Assembly (NCBI GenBank): GCA_009667805.1
Contig: CM019067.1
Span: 71,957,441-72,021,440, forward strand
Reading direction: 5' to 3'
Length of the DNA: 64,000 nt
Origin: Leptobrachium leishanense
Lineage: Eukaryota > Chordata > Amphibia > Anura > Megophryidae
Shown here: in pieces, positions 1 to 12,042 of the stretch
Layout: every line of letters starts with the position of its first letter
Position numbering within the stretch: position 1 is the first letter of the stretch
Notes under the pieces: generated by a model
Told to the model about the DNA's origin: nothing
The model's database searches: none
Seen by the model: only the letters and a program-made list of their open reading frames with translations
Translations under genes and position numbers: made by a program

Positions 1-1990
1 ACATATAGGACAGATAGATATTGTTTTCATTTATCTATTTGTTCTATTTATCTTCTGTTTTATTCTTCTGCATATTAGATGTAGAAAACAACTGGACATT
101 TATGATTTTGGTAGAAAAACAGATGAGTATGCATTAAAGAAAAGATAAATGTACATTTATCTCCTGCCTACAGAAACACAAACAGAAAAAAAAGGTTCTT
201 GTAATTAAATCTAAGCTATGAGATGTTTGGAGTTTCTTTTCCCCCTTCTTAAGACTCTAATTGCTTGCAGCACAATCCATCGGCCACCAGCATGTAAGAG
301 GTTAAAATGAAATTGAAAATGACTCATATTGACCTTTTGGAGTGGAGTCTAGAGATATTAAAAACAGTGAAGAAATGTGGAAGTGTATAACCAAATAATC
401 GAATCTGCATGATGAAACAGGCTAGTGTTCCAGTAAACAGGGCTTTTCTTTGAAGTCAAATTAATATTTAATGCAATCTTCAAAAAAAAAAATGATATAC
501 ATATATACATTCATGTTTTGAACACCGCTTTAAATATTAGAACTCTAAACGTATACATTTAAGCGAGTATGCAGTGAGCAGTAGGCAAAATCCAAAGCTG
601 GGTGTAGGTTTGAGAAAGGCTTTGCACATCAAGAGGTTTTTACATTATAAGTACTGACACGAACGTAAATGTTTATTTAAATTTTCTATAAATCTACATG
701 CATGGAATAAACTTACATTTTCTATAAACAAAAATGTTTCTCTTAATCATATGTTAGGCACACTAAAATCTTAAGTAACTTAATTTGAAGTTTAACCTAA
801 TTTGAAACAGGGAAAATTACGTGGAACATATTTTTTCACCATTCACGGTGACCCACATCAAATTTTTGCTAAAAAGGAAAAAAAAACAGTTTTGCAAGCT
901 CTGACGACTCTAATTTCTGCCCACGGCATGTAACAGGATCCTTTCAAATTCCCCCTTTCTTTCTTTCTGTGGAAACCTTTACTACTCGTGAACATATTCA
1001 GTTGCAGTAGTTTATTCCTAAAGACGCAATCCCACAGTTGATATGAATTTCAGTTCTTTTTTTTCTTTTCGTTCTTTTTTTTTTAAGAAACACGGGGTAC
1101 TGTCGAAAAGATTGGAATATTTACAGCTTCATGGAACTTATGTACTTCCTGGACATTTAAAAATGGTGGCTGTGGTCATCCAATGGAAAGCCACAATGTC
1201 ATCTGTTGTGCTTTCCTATTGGCGTGTAATTTGAAGGCCATTTTGATTTCCCAAGGGGCAAGGGAGTGTGCCGGTGACTAACTCATGCAGAGAGCCAGGG
1301 AAAAATGTTAAAGTTTGCTGCTAGCACAGCTCACCACTAGAGGACCGTGGACACTACCGATTAACTACATAAAAGCAGAAGGAATAACAAACAGATGGAC
1401 AGTCTACCTATTATTCCATCTATTATATTTTTATATATGGTTTTCGTCCATCGTAATTGATGAGAACCCCCCCCACATCCATTCAATTTATCTAGGAGTC
1501 TGTCTTTGAACTATCCCATCCTATGGGATTAGCTATTTTTATTATTTAGTAAAAGCAGTCATCATTGTCAAACAACGTCTAAAAAAAGAGGGTTTTTAAG
1601 AACCTACATTGCCCAATTCAAATTATATGCAAGATTAAACAATGTGATTCCTATTTTTTGCCCAGTGCTTGCATCTGAATCTAGTTACCGAAAAACGACC
1701 CTACAGATTAAATTACCAAGTGAATGCTCTACAACCACAGCGATGACACGTCATGTAAATCGTTCTCCTTCTTGCGACCACAAGCCCCAAATAAGGCAGA
1801 GTAATCTCCATCAGAGAGTCAAACAGGGTTAGGGAACATACCCCTTAAGAGGTAGAAGTGTCTTCATCATAATGAGTTTAAAAATGAGTCTAGTTACAAT
1901 ATATTTATTTTTCACTGGCTTATTGCTTGTCCGTTGGGCATGAGGTAATTTTAAGATATGATACTACAAGCACTCCACCATATTACACTT
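1..1990. other. Unique A+T-rich sequence, no recognised feature
   Basis: I see homopolymer runs and short chance reading frames (for example 1043-1234, 1644-1832) but no splice-flanked exon, no inverted-repeat termini and no tandem array. It lies downstream of the zfhx exon in gene orientation, so it is probably intronic. Confidence 0.5.
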
Positions 1991-2076
1991 CAATGTTCTT
2001 GAACCCAGGACATACTTGAAAACGAGAGAAATCTCAATGTATCCTTCCTGGTAAAATCCTTTATAAATAAATAAAT
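1991..2076 (+). mobile_element. LINE 3' tail fragment (headless type)
   Basis: Carries the GTTCTTGAACCCAGGACATA junction followed by the shared tail (AGAGAAATCTCAATGTATCC, then CTTCCTGGTAAAATCC) and an ATAAATAAATA end. The GTTCTTGAACCC side matches the 3' UTR of the LINE at 32293-33700 and not the tRNA-headed SINE, so this is read as a heavily 5'-truncated LINE insertion. Confidence 0.65.
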
Positions 2077-2105
2077 ATTAGATGGAGGAGCCCAAGGCCT
2101 GGGTG

Positions 2106-3241
2106 CAGGGCTGTCTTTTGACTGGGCCCTGGGCAAACATTTTCTTGGGCTCCCCATTAAATTTTGCTCTCCACCCCAACATAACAAACCTCTCCCCAAA
2201 AAACCTTCAAAATAAAAAAACTACTTTATTTGTGTTGGGGCGTTTTTTTTTTACATTTGCCATGGTCATGTTTGGTATGATTAGAAAAGCCTGACTCTGA
2301 CCTTTCCAAAGACACCTGACTTGACTTTATGGGGTGTAAAGAATGGAGATACAGGGGTCCAAAGATCCCCCCGCTATCCTTGCAACGGTGTGGCGGCTTG
2401 TGGTTGCGTTATAGGTAAAAGCACATAATGCCACTGCCTTGGAATGGAAAAAAAAAGTAAATTTTGTATTTATTTTCATTTTGTTCATTTTTCTTTTTTT
2501 ACGCAATACATTATGTGGTCATATTTGGTATTGTTGGAAATGCCAGACTCTGACCTTTCCAAGGACACCTGACTTTACCTTGTGAGGTATAAAGATTAGA
2601 GACACAGGGTTCCAAAGGAACACCTGCGTCCTATGCTACAGTGCGGCGGTTTAGGTTCTTGATGGAACAATGCATAGTAATGCATTGTGCCATCGCCTCC
2701 ACACTCACGAACGATATGGGAAATGAGATGGTCAGCAAGTTCAGCATCATCATTCACTTTAGAATTGAAAAGTGAACAAAGATGCTGCATTAGAATAAAA
2801 AAGAAAAATCTATATATATTATTTTATTTTACATAAAACATGGTCATGTTTGGTATCATTGAAAAGGCCATGCTCTGGCATTTCCAACATTAGCCAACCT
2901 CACTTGACCCTCTAGCTTCTTTGGTTCTGGAGATAGAGGGGTCCGGAAGATACCTGTATCTCCTCCATAGGGAATTCCCTGCCCGGCCAGGGGGATGTCC
3001 CGTTACTGACATCATCACGCTGATGCCTGATGATATCAGTCGGCAGGGGAGATCCCACAGGCAGGGCTGACATCCAAGATGTCAGGCCTCTGCGGGGAAG
3101 TCTGCGATTGGTGCCAAATTGGCACAAAGCCACATTGCGGCCATTGTTTTTGCAGGCTCAAGGGGCAGTTGCCTTGGGCCCCACAACAATGACTGGGCCC
3201 GGGGCAATTGCCTCTTTTGCCCCATCTTAAAGACAACCCTG
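2106..3241. mobile_element. Non-autonomous hAT DNA transposon with perfect 8-bp target duplication
   Basis: The termini CAGGGCTGTCTTTTGACTGG and CATCTTAAAGACAACCCTG are imperfect inverted repeats. The flanks at 2098-2105 and 3242-3249 are both CCTGGGTG, an exact 8-bp duplication, the hallmark of hAT insertion. The interior has no transposase frame. It holds three diverged tandem blocks (about 2260-2390, 2510-2640, 2835-2970), each with a TGGTCATxTTTGGTAT-type motif, a pyrimidine-rich CTCTG(A/G)C(C/A)TTTCCAA motif and a GGAGATA/AGAGACA box. The TGGTCATGTTTGGTATCATT block recurs, on the opposite strand, in the TTAA element at 26677-26934. An ancestral tandem duplication seems to have built the interior. 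Confidence 0.85.
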
Positions 3242-3249
3242 CCTGGGTG

Positions 3250-4554
3250 TTAGTTGGAGGCCTCAGATAATATGGTGGCAGATAATCATAAATAGTTAGT
3301 CTCGATACAAGAGATTTGTGCACTTTATATGTTTTACACATACGTATCTCTTAGATTGTAAGCTCTCGAGCAGGGTCCTCTCTCCTACTGTTCTGTGCAT
3401 GTAATGTGTATATATTTGCTATTCTATCTCTCCCATTGCACGGCACAAAGGAACTTGTTGGCGCTTTATAAATACTTGTAATTCTAAAATTCCTTTTTAT
3501 TTGCCACCGACGAAAATCCTATAGGGCGCGAAATGCGTTTGACCCCCTTTCTTTTTACATTTTAACCTTTTATGAATGGTATTTTACAATGTTTTACTTA
3601 ATAATCTCCCTCATTTTTATTTATTAATTGGAGTCTCCTCTTTCATTCCGGGGACGACATATCCTGTCTAAAGAGGACCCTGGGCACCATCTAATGTGTT
3701 GGATCCCCATGTGTATTTCAAATCCAAACGGTGAGCAGGTGAAAACACCACTTCTTTATAATGTATACAGGTCTTACAACTGTACACATTCTCTCTTTCT
3801 GGTGAGGATCTACCCTGGACCCGAGAGGAAGTTGGCAGACGGGTTGGCCTTACAACAACCTGTAACGCGCACAGATGAGGGCTTGCAGCTCTCCTAAAGT
3901 GTGAATTTATAGCATCTGCTTGACACTCTACTGTATACTATTTTGACAGTGTTATACTATGATATCCTTTTGTTCTTTATTGAAGTCTAATTGAAATTCA
4001 AGACCTAACAGAAGAAATTTATGTAACCCTTACTCCTCCTTCTTATTACTATTTGTGCCACAACCAAACGGGAGAGCGCTGTCCTGTGTTCCACTATTTG
4101 TTTTTCTCATTAAGGGAGATAACCTCTCTGGACTTTTATAGCAACCCCCTTTTTTGGGCTCTTCTGTAAGCACATAGTTTCATTTATTTTTCTGTAACTG
4201 TAACTGTATTGCTTTGGAATTGATATAAAAGCACCACACTTAGTGGTCTGCATAATAATGGTCACATTTAGATGAGTTTGACTCAAAATGGCTGCCCGCC
4301 GTCAGTAATTTACTGTTTTTGAGGAGAACTGGGTAGTTTTGCTCTCCTTTTATTCCTCTGTGCTAATGTAATTTAGAAACCATTGAGGTATTTGTACTAG
4401 AAATTCAAAGAGGAATGTTCAGACTTAAGCTAGGCCTCAAAATCACAGCTCATCCTTTTCCCAAAGACATCAGAGCTCTTGAAGAGTACATGGGTAAATG
4501 TTTAGGATTGGTGGAGAGTCCAGCCAAGGCATGTGTTCTACCAGACGTCTTTAA
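3250..4554. other. Old interspersed-repeat remnants and unique sequence
   Basis: At 3352-3486 there is a LINE/SINE-type 3' end: AGATTGTAAGCTCTCGAGCA, then GGCGCTTTATAAATACTTGT. Sister copies lie at 25760-25865, 36825-37005 and 53730-53850. At about 3500-4150 there is a segment with CCTATAGGGCGCGAAATGCG and GAGAGCGCTGTCCTG motifs that resembles the short block at 52130-52190. The reading frame at 3628-3897 lies inside this and shows no known domain. 4200-4554 appears unique. Confidence 0.45.
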
Positions 4555-4983
4555 GGCCCGTGTCAGATGAACGCAGTCATCACGTCCGTGTCAATGCACA
4601 GTTTAACGTCCGTCGTAGCATAGAATCATGATCAATAGAGACTCACACATGATGTACGTGCATACCGAAGTGCGCACGCACTATGCAGATGGCAACGGAC
4701 GCAATTTAGGCAAAGACGTAAAACCGTAAAGGCGGACACACAGAGTGCGCCACGTTTGCGTAGCGGCCTGTGTGCGTTATGCTGCGACGTCAGAGGTTTT
4801 TATGGTCTGGCTGACTGTACCTGTATTTTAATTATAATTAATTTAGTTTCCCATATTTCCCTCTTTTGTTCTACATCTGTCAAAAAAAGGACCATGTGGT
4901 GTCTACAATATCTTCCGTCAATATGTTCCTCCGTTATGCACGCACGCAGGGTGCGCTCAGACTGCGTTCGTCTGACATTAGCC
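4555..4983. mobile_element. Harbinger-like MITE, CpG-rich family B, copy 1
   Basis: Ends GGCCCGTGTCAGATGAACGC and GCGTTCGTCTGACATTAGCC are inverted repeats, flanked by TAA/TTA inside TTAA on both sides. The interior shares its GGTCTGGCTGACTGTACCTG block with the copy at 57373-57830, so these two form one subfamily. No transposase is encoded. Three-base TWA duplications are the signature of PIF/Harbinger insertion; the assignment rests on this and the other copies. Confidence 0.75.
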
Positions 4984-6276
4984 TTAAGGTTTTTAAAAAG
5001 TGGAACAATTTAATATTTCTAAGCTAAACTGTCTATTTTCTTATGTAACTAGTCACCTCTCAGTTTGCAATAACACGGCCATACTAGAAAACAAGAGCAA
5101 TCTCAATGTATCCTTCATGGTAAAATACATTATATAATAAATTTTGCAGCAAAGGCCGACCATTCCTAAAAAAACTCGAAAAATTGGCTATTTTATGAGG
5201 ATCTCCGACAAACACAGGGACACCCCTGCGAGTCTGTCCCCGAAACGGTTCTTATTTTGAAGAAATTGTTTTTTTTTGTCTTTGCCTCATCGAGATGCAA
5301 CGGCCCAAGATCAGAAAGAACTTGTAGAGCCCAAGTTAACCAAGCATATCGAGTGTAACTGCAATACTCACAGGCTAATGAACAATGCACAAAAACAAAA
5401 GCAGCAGCAAGGCTTCAATTATCTGATCTGCAGCGAAACACAAAAAAACTGCCTTTTCTGGTGCAGAGGAAGTGCCTGTAAGCCTGCAGGTGTGAGCCAT
5501 TGGAAAGAAAAGGCTTTGCCTAAATAGATTCTTTGACTGTCAGGGATTAGAGTCATGGCACCAGTAGTAACACACATCTTTTCCTTTAACTTACAAAATT
5601 TTCTCACGAGTTTGCAAGAGTTCACTCCATAAGGGGCTTTCTGAGGCCATTGAAATGTCTTAAGTTTTAATTAAGTTGGAGTTGTCAGAAGAAAGCTTTT
5701 TTGGCACAGAGTCAGGGTCATTAATTACTGCTATCATTGTTTCATTCTGAAGAAAGAACTCCGCTGACTTGGTGGGTTACTATTACGGCCTGCGATTTCT
5801 ATCCTGCGGCCCGCATTCAATGGCGCCTCATTTAGAAATGTACCAATTACTTTCATCTCTACTGATTCAACATTAGCAGTTTATCACAGCGTTAATGTCT
5901 GGTATTATTCCATCTGGGGGGTTGGCGGCCGATGTGGGGGAATTTATGCCTAATAATTTACAATGCCGATATTATACGCCCTATTGCTTTAGACACAGCT
6001 TCCCTGTCCCTCTTTTTCTGGAATAACAAAGTGACTGTTTACCTCTATTTTTTTTAATAGTATTCAACCTGCATAGAGCCACAGAGCGCGTATGTGCGTG
6101 TGGCCGGAGACGAGGGTCAACTCGTTCGCTTTTATTTGTATAATGCTATTATATAAAAAAACCAGAATAAAATATTCTAGAATAAAAACAATAGAACGCT
6201 GAGATTGTTTATGCTTAAATTAATTGGTTGAAAATTCCGTAATTAGAAGAATAATGCTTATATGTTGCCATATATT
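4984..6276. other. Unique sequence; SINE/LINE tail scrap at 5076-5143
   Basis: 5076-5143 holds a decayed copy of the shared tail (CAATCTCAATGTATCCTTCA). 5150-5620 looks unique; frames at 5193-5390, 5276-5527 and 5419-5625 overlap on both strands and have no recognisable domain. 5620-6070 is annotated separately as a candidate regulatory block. Confidence 0.4.
5620..6070. promoter_or_regulatory. Candidate conserved enhancer block
   Basis: Complex non-repetitive A+T-rich sequence with homeodomain-type cores (TTTAATTAAG near 5668, TCATTAATTACT near 5720) and no inverted termini, tandem structure or sister copy in the window. ZFHX genes are known for deeply conserved non-coding elements in their introns. 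Call is inference from texture only. Confidence 0.3.
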
Positions 6277-6358
6277 GCCACCCCGGACATACTTGAAAAC
6301 GAGAGAAATCTCAATGTATCCTTCCTGGTAAAATCCTTTCTCAAAAAAAAATAAAAAA
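6277..6358 (+). mobile_element. SINE tail fragment
   Basis: Starts GCCACCCCGGACATACTTGA, the SINE-type (not LINE-type) junction, then the shared tail and an A-rich CTCAAAAAAAAATAAA end. The tRNA-like head is missing, so it is 5'-truncated. Confidence 0.65.
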
Positions 6359-6880
6359 ATATTGCTATTACATTTTGTGATTTTTTTTTTTACATTTTTG
6401 GATAAAGCCACTTGAGCATTCCGGTTAACATTTCCTCCTCAACACGTTCAATTTTAAATATATACTGTATGTATGTGTGGGCACATATCTGTGCCTTTAT
6501 CTAGATAGCTTTTTCTAATTGTATTTTACAAAAAAAAAACAAAGACAGAATAACATTTGTTCGTGTCTTAACTCGAGATTCCTGATTTGTGTGATTTATG
6601 TGACACATTTTACCATTACGAGTCTCTCAGCAAGGGGCTCCCTGCACATTTTGAATGTACTTGGCATAGCATAAATTATTATGACGCTCTCTGGGGTTTC
6701 AGATCCGTCTACGAAAAATGATTCAGACACAAAGTTCTATTTTAAAAAAAAAGCGAAAGGCACTTTCACTGATGCCAGAAACACTTAAATGAAGCCCGTG
6801 TTAAGGAGTAATGCTGCTAGCTACCATGTTTTTTAGGCATAGCCCACGACGAGCAGTTGTGTTTAATTAGGGTTATTCTT
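6359..6880. other. Unique A+T-rich sequence
   Basis: No repeat hallmark seen. 6540-6740 has a mixed-composition stretch with an AAATTATTATG core that could be regulatory, but nothing decisive. Poly(A)/poly(T) runs only. Confidence 0.4.
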
Positions 6881-7088
6881 CTTTATTTATTTATTATTTT
6901 TTTGAGAAAGGATTTTACCAGGAAGGATACATTGAGAATTCTCTTGTATTCAAGTATGCCCTGGGTGGCGAGTATGTACCGTTAGGTGTCTTGCCCAAGG
7001 ACACTTACTGGAGACGTGCTCTTGCCGGGATCAAACCCATGTCTCCACAGGCTCTCTCCACCCAGAGCAGTGATGTTACCTCTACTAC
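6881..7088 (-). mobile_element. tRNA-headed SINE, nearly full length
   Basis: Read on the minus strand: head GTAGTAGAGGTAACATCACT (A-box-like region), GGGTTTGATCCCGG (B box with one change from GGTTCGATCCC), body TCTCCAGTAAGTGTCCTTGG, GGCGAGTATGTACCG on plus, and shared tail ending in CTCAAAAAAATAATAAATAA. About 205 bp, the same architecture as the copies at 21325-21528 and 47405-47612. Confidence 0.85.
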
Positions 7089-7506
7089 TTGTGCATTATC
7101 TAATAGTTTTGCATGCACAGAATTCTTTTTTTTTTAAAAAAAGTCAAAACAGTGAGTGGCCAGGGCTAAAACATTGGCGATTTGTGTAGATTGGCAATGG
7201 AATCATTTTAGTAGCGTTGAGTTTGGAGGGGCTGTAATGGGGTTCAGCTTTGCACAGTTTGATCAGAAATTTACGCATTCAGTTTTCCAGGGAACCAGAG
7301 TCACCTTTCTAGGAACTGTAAATAAAAAAAGGTTTTACCTTATTGACACAATGGTTAAACATTTAATACTGTAAATAGAAATTGTAACCTGCGCAACTAG
7401 AATGTGGTCTGGGGATTTGCATAATCTCCTGTGCCCATATTCCTTTACCATGTGATATAATCCTGGAACTCCATTATACTGGAAGATAAATAGATTTTTA
7501 CAGTTA
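7089..7506. other. Unique sequence
   Basis: No feature recognised. Two short overlapping frames at 6986-7189 and 7156-7374 are without known domains and partly run through the SINE. Confidence 0.4.
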
Positions 7507-8044
7507 CCTGTAGATACTCGAGTATACCGCTAGATTTTGGGGACAAAAATTCACCTTAAAATTGGAGGGGTCGCGTTATATTCGAGACATCTGCATCGCG
7601 TGTAAAAAAAAACCTTGCCTTGCTCTGGATCCCAAGGCTCCCGGAAATTCCAGTAGTCTCGCTGAAGTGAATGTGGGCTCCCTGATGCTTGCAAACACTT
7701 CAGGAACTCCTGGATTCGGGAGAGGTGGGATCCATCACGGCCATAGGGCACGCTCGGTTTAAGCCATTCATTCACCTCACTCGCCTCCGCCGGCCATCTA
7801 ATCGCTAGTAAAGATGGGTGGCTGGCGGTTTCATACTTGGTAACAACTGCAATCATTCTAGAGCAGAGCACCCTGACCTGAGGGGGAGCCTGACTGTGTT
7901 AAGAGAACCTGGAAGGATTTTAATGGTTTACCAGTACAGCAAAATGTTGTTCCTCCGTTACATTCGAGTCTTGAGTATTCTCTCATTTCCATAATAAAAT
8001 CCATCGCGTTATATTCGGGTCGCGTTATACTCGAGTATCTACGG
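7507..8044. mobile_element. DNA transposon remnant with TAGATACTCGAGTATA termini
   Basis: The two ends are inverted copies of CGTAGATACTCGAGTATA (left end CTGTAGATACTCGAGTATAC; right end GTTATACTCGAGTATCTACG), and TA lies immediately outside each (7505-7506, 8045-8046). Subterminal GTCGCGTTATATTCG motifs are also repeated in inverted orientation. No transposase is seen; the 106-codon minus frame at 7551-7871 lies inside it and shows no DDE motif. The TA flanks suggest a Tc1/mariner-type target, tentatively. Confidence 0.7.
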
Positions 8045-8046
8045 TA

Positions 8047-9014
8047 CCTGGCTTTGCCACCCTAATAAGCAACTTATCTGCAGTAGTGAAGTGTCCGCGG
8101 GCTATGAGTGTATTCTATATTCCTGGATCCTTGTTCTTGTATTTTTACTTTTTGGCAAGAAATAAGGCCGTTTAGAGATAATTTCTCAAAGGTCACGCCT
8201 TTGGAGGTTAATGTAGATTGGACACGCTCCCGGCTCTTTTTTGCCACGTGTTATGTTGTGGTTCTATGCATGCATCACGTGCTGAGTCGGAGATCCACAA
8301 AAGTCCATAAAACAGACAATTTCTCATAGTTGCGCTTTCAAAAAACTTGACCCCCATTGTCTGCAGAAATATTGGCTCAATGCTGTAATCCGAAAAAAAA
8401 AATTCTTACATGTTCAAGAACTGATTCCGAGGGAAAATAATGATGATGATAATGAATGTAGGGGTGAGGTTTGTGACTTTCCATGTGGCGGAAGGCTGGT
8501 TTTGTTGGGAAAACGGAGTGCTTGCATCTCTGATAGTAAATTATACTGGATTACTGTTTGGCAACCAACCAGCATGGCTGGCCCGGGGACAGATCGTTTT
8601 ATTTTACAGTTCAACACCAGTCTTTCTCCGCCGGTATGGCAGTGAGCAGAGATCAGTGTCTCTTAACCCATTGGTTGCCAGTGTAATTGTTAATCCTTTG
8701 TACGGGCGGAGGGGGGGAGCGATAGAATGCTTTGCTGTCTCAAGCTCATAAATGGTTAAAATCCAAAAGAACTTGGGAACAGCATTTGTGTTTATTCATC
8801 TGAGCCGCCAAGGTGAATGTCCACGGCCAAGGACACATGTCACAGCATATTGATGACATTGCAATGAATTGAAAAAAATGAGACAAAAACACAAAGGACT
8901 GGATGTGCACACTTAGAAATACCACAAAATAAACTCTGTTACGCAGGTTAAGATACATATAATCATGGAGAAATAGTCATGATTCAAAAATACGCCTTTT
9001 TGGGATAAGACTAA
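8047..9014. other. Unique sequence, no recognised gene
   Basis: Contains a short ATGATG run at 8440-8455 and chance frames on both strands (8440-8751 plus, 103 codons, no domain). A GGGCGGAGGGGGGGAG G-run lies near 8704-8720. Nothing else supported. Confidence 0.4.
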
Positions 9015-9916
9015 CAGGGTAATTCAAAGAGATTCGAAAAGTCACCGCACGTTCGGTGACTTTTCGTTCTCTTCAATTCGGTTCCTTTTGCCGATCCCAT
9101 TTTGGTGACCCTGCGGTGTTTTCAGCAAGCACCACAGGGTCCCCGAATTGCAGGGAAAGGGTGCCGCAAACCCAACGAAAACGAACCGCAAAACCTGCCG
9201 AATGCACGCTGAAAACCCGCAAAAACATCTGGATTAACCCGTCGAAAAACCCGAGCAGGAGCCGATCACACGCAGCGAAGCCGCCGAGACCGCAGACGAG
9301 TCAGTGAATAAGTTAGCAAAACAGTTTGTGTGAATGTTTGAAAATAAAACGCTGTTTGCAAAGAAACTACTGAGCGAAAATGTCTGAAATTTGCATATGA
9401 GGTCCAGGGAATGATAATAAAAAGGGCTGTTACAGAAAAAATAAGTAAACTTAAAAAAAATCAGAAAAAAAAATTGGACTTTTAAAAAAATTAATAAAAT
9501 TCAGAAAAATGCTTAAAATATACTAAAAAATCTATAAGTAAAGAGACTCTTTACTGCAGAATTTTATGATGAACGGTTTATTAGATATTGAATTAAAACG
9601 GAAATATTTTTAACATTGAAGCCTATGGGATTCGCCTGAATAAACCTGCCGAATTAAACCACCGAATGGCAGGGCATTAGGGGAACCTTTCACTGCTGGT
9701 TTGTGTTCTCTGAATAGCCGAAGCAGTGCTTTTTCATGGGGATTTCACTGCCCTCGAACAGGCACCGAACAGGCACCGTATGTTCAGGCAATTCGCCAGG
9801 ATTTGGCGAATTGCCTGCTCTCTGGATAGCCGAATGGCCAAGAAAGGTAACCGAACGCTGATTTTCAGCGTTCGGTTACCTTTCTCAAGCAATTCGGATC
9901 TCTTTGAATAACCCTG
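9015..9916 (+). mobile_element. Family A inverted-repeat transposon (CAGGGTTATTC ends), copy 1
   Basis: Termini CAGGGTAATTCAAAGAGA and TCTCTTTGAATAACCCTG are inverted repeats; a second inner hairpin GTCACCGCACGTTCGGTGAC follows at the left end. The interior has a CpG-rich block (GCAGGAGCCGATCACACGCA), then an A+T-rich block containing GGGCTGTTACAGAAAA and CAGGCGAATC-type motifs. About 900 bp with no transposase. Flanks TAA/TAT are an imperfect 3-bp duplication. The reading frames in it (9056-9307) are repeat-derived. Confidence 0.8.
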
Positions 9917-10571
9917 TATGTCCATTTGTAAATTCCATGACTATGTAATTAATATGTATTAATTTATCTCCTGTTAATGTCAGACTAAATATTCTAGGAC
10001 ATGTCGTCAGTAATTATGTCATCTGCACTAATAGCCCAAATATGGCCCCTATGGCCATGTCTGAATCATTATGATCATCAGATGTTGCATCAGGACAGGC
10101 TCGCTAAAGGGAGCTGCAGTGATCTTATTTGGTGATTTATTTTTTTTCATCTCTCCAGAATATCTAAAAACATGTGTTGGCAACTTTGCCCACCCCCAGA
10201 TGTTTTGGAACTACATCCCCCATGATGCTTAGCTACTCATCAGGTTGACTGAGGCTTGTGGGCAATGTAGTTCCAAAGCATCTGTGCGGGGGTCAAGGTT
10301 TTCTACTGTTTTAAAAGAACAGAAACAGTAACATACACTACTGATGGTAAAATATGGATAATACGCCCAGATTAAATACGCCGTTTATTCTTTGTTTAAT
10401 ATTATAACTTGTTTAACGGTACTTATTTTTTTATGAACGTTTTAATTCGACAATGCTTGTTCAACTTTTCACACCAGCCAAATATGTTGTGTTTTATAAT
10501 AGATTTGTGTTTCAGTGTATTGTGTCTCGCAGTGCGTTCAGACAGATCACGGAACTTAAGCCGGTGTATAA
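9917..10571. other. Unique sequence with a palindromic hAT-like MITE at about 10178-10300
   Basis: Inside lies a near-palindrome: CCCACCCCCAGATGTTTTGG ... AAGCATCTGTGCGGGGGTCA, with internal AACTACATCCCCCATGATGC. The arms pair over about 40 bp. Similar elements are at 13010-13135 and 57930-58240. The rest of the stretch is featureless. Confidence 0.5.
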
Positions 10572-10996
10572 GGCTAGGGTCAGACTGAGGCAGTGCGAAC
10601 GCGCGTGCAGGCGCACTTAATCACGGCCGTAGTAGCAGCAAATGCCGGGCAATGACGGCCAATATACGAAGTACGGTCGCACAAAAGTCCGGCTGCGCAA
10701 CGCAAGTGGCAAACAAACGCATTTTGTCGAGAACGTAAAACCGCTAGTACGGTTGTACAGAGTGCGCTGCGTCCGCTAGCGGCGTGTGTGCGTGAATTGG
10801 AGATGTCAGACACTGCTAATGTCCGGCCAACATAACGTCCAGATGCACAAAGTGTTTTATTGATGATCCGTACAAAATCACGAACTCAAATGCGCATAGT
10901 ATGACCGCTATCGCGTATTCCGTGAAAAAATGCGTCCATTCGTTCGAACGCACTTTTTCACAGACAACGTGAAAATGCGTTCGTCTGACCCTAGCC
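10572..10996. mobile_element. Harbinger-like MITE, family B, copy 2
   Basis: Ends GGCTAGGGTCAGAC and GTCTGACCCTAGCC are perfect inverted repeats, flanked by TAA at 10569-10571 and 10997-10999. Rich in CG dinucleotides (GCGAACGCGCGTGCAGGCGC) against an A+T-rich background. Internal sequence closely matches copies at 13373, 16357 and 24883. No coding capacity. Confidence 0.85.
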
Positions 10997-10999
10997 TAA

Positions 11000-12042
11000 G
11001 TCCTCTTGTCGCTGGCGCTATCTCGTCCATTTGTGTACCCTTGCTCTGCATTTTTTTCCCCTTTCACTGCCATGATTAGAGTATCAAAAAAAAAAAACAT
11101 GTTCAAAGTGTATATTTAGCGAAATTATCTGATGTGACAGGAAAAATGTGTTCTCTAAAGTTTTCAATATGTTTGGCTTAAATATCCCCCCTCTTTCATC
11201 TGGAGTGGTGCCACTGAACTGGTGGAAAGCAGATGTGGTGTCTTTATTACACCAAAAAAAAATGGAAAAAAAATTCAAGAACACAATCTTGGTCTGGAAA
11301 TTAGAGTCCTGTAAGCTTAACTACAGTGGGAAAAGCTACTGGGAGTTGTATTAACCCATTCATGAAATATAACCTGTAAAAAAATTCACACTGTGAGTGT
11401 GAAGAGGTTAATGGATCAGAAAGAATAAAAGCGATATTAAGGTGTGGTTTAAGCGCATCTAATAAGCCTTCAGAAAAATTTAATTGAGATTTTTTTGTTA
11501 ATATTAACACAGCAATAAACACTAGGGGTTATTCACAAAACGCTTGCCGGTATTACAACGCTGACAAACGCCGGCGTTTCACAAAACTAACATCCGAAGA
11601 GCAGCAGGAGAAGCTGCGCAGTGAAGCTTCTCCTGCAACTCTTTTGGATTTAGTTTTGTGAAACGCCGGCTATCGCTTTGTGAAGGACCCCATACATATC
11701 TAGCTGCTTAAGGGGACTTTCTAAATAATGTAAAAATCTCAATAAAGTGCCCTGATATAATGAGGTGCTTGGAAGGACCCCTCTGACGGATTATTCACTT
11801 TAACTAAACTGTTGAAAATATCTCGTGACTGACATCATGCTTAGGTTTGTCCAGGCAAGTCTCGACAAACACAGTCAAAACTGTACGTCGTTATGATGTC
11901 CAGAAGAATATCGTTTTCAAAGGAAAAAAATTCATTCTTTTTAAAAAACTTTTTTTTTTAAATTCTTCTCTGCTAGAGTGACGTGATTGGTGAAAGCCTC
12001 TAACTGCTCAATTCTGTACCAGATATTTACCTTTAAATTTTA
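11000..12042. other. Unique sequence with a small hairpin element at 11525-11690
   Basis: 11525-11690 is a near-perfect palindrome: GGGGTTATTCACAAAACG at the left, CGCTTTGTGAAGGACCCC at the right, inner arms GCAGGAGAAGCT / AGCTTCTCCTGC and ACGCCGGCGTTTCACAAAAC / GTTTTGTGAAACGCCGGC. It is a short folded MITE. The remaining sequence is unique and A+T-rich. Confidence 0.6.
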
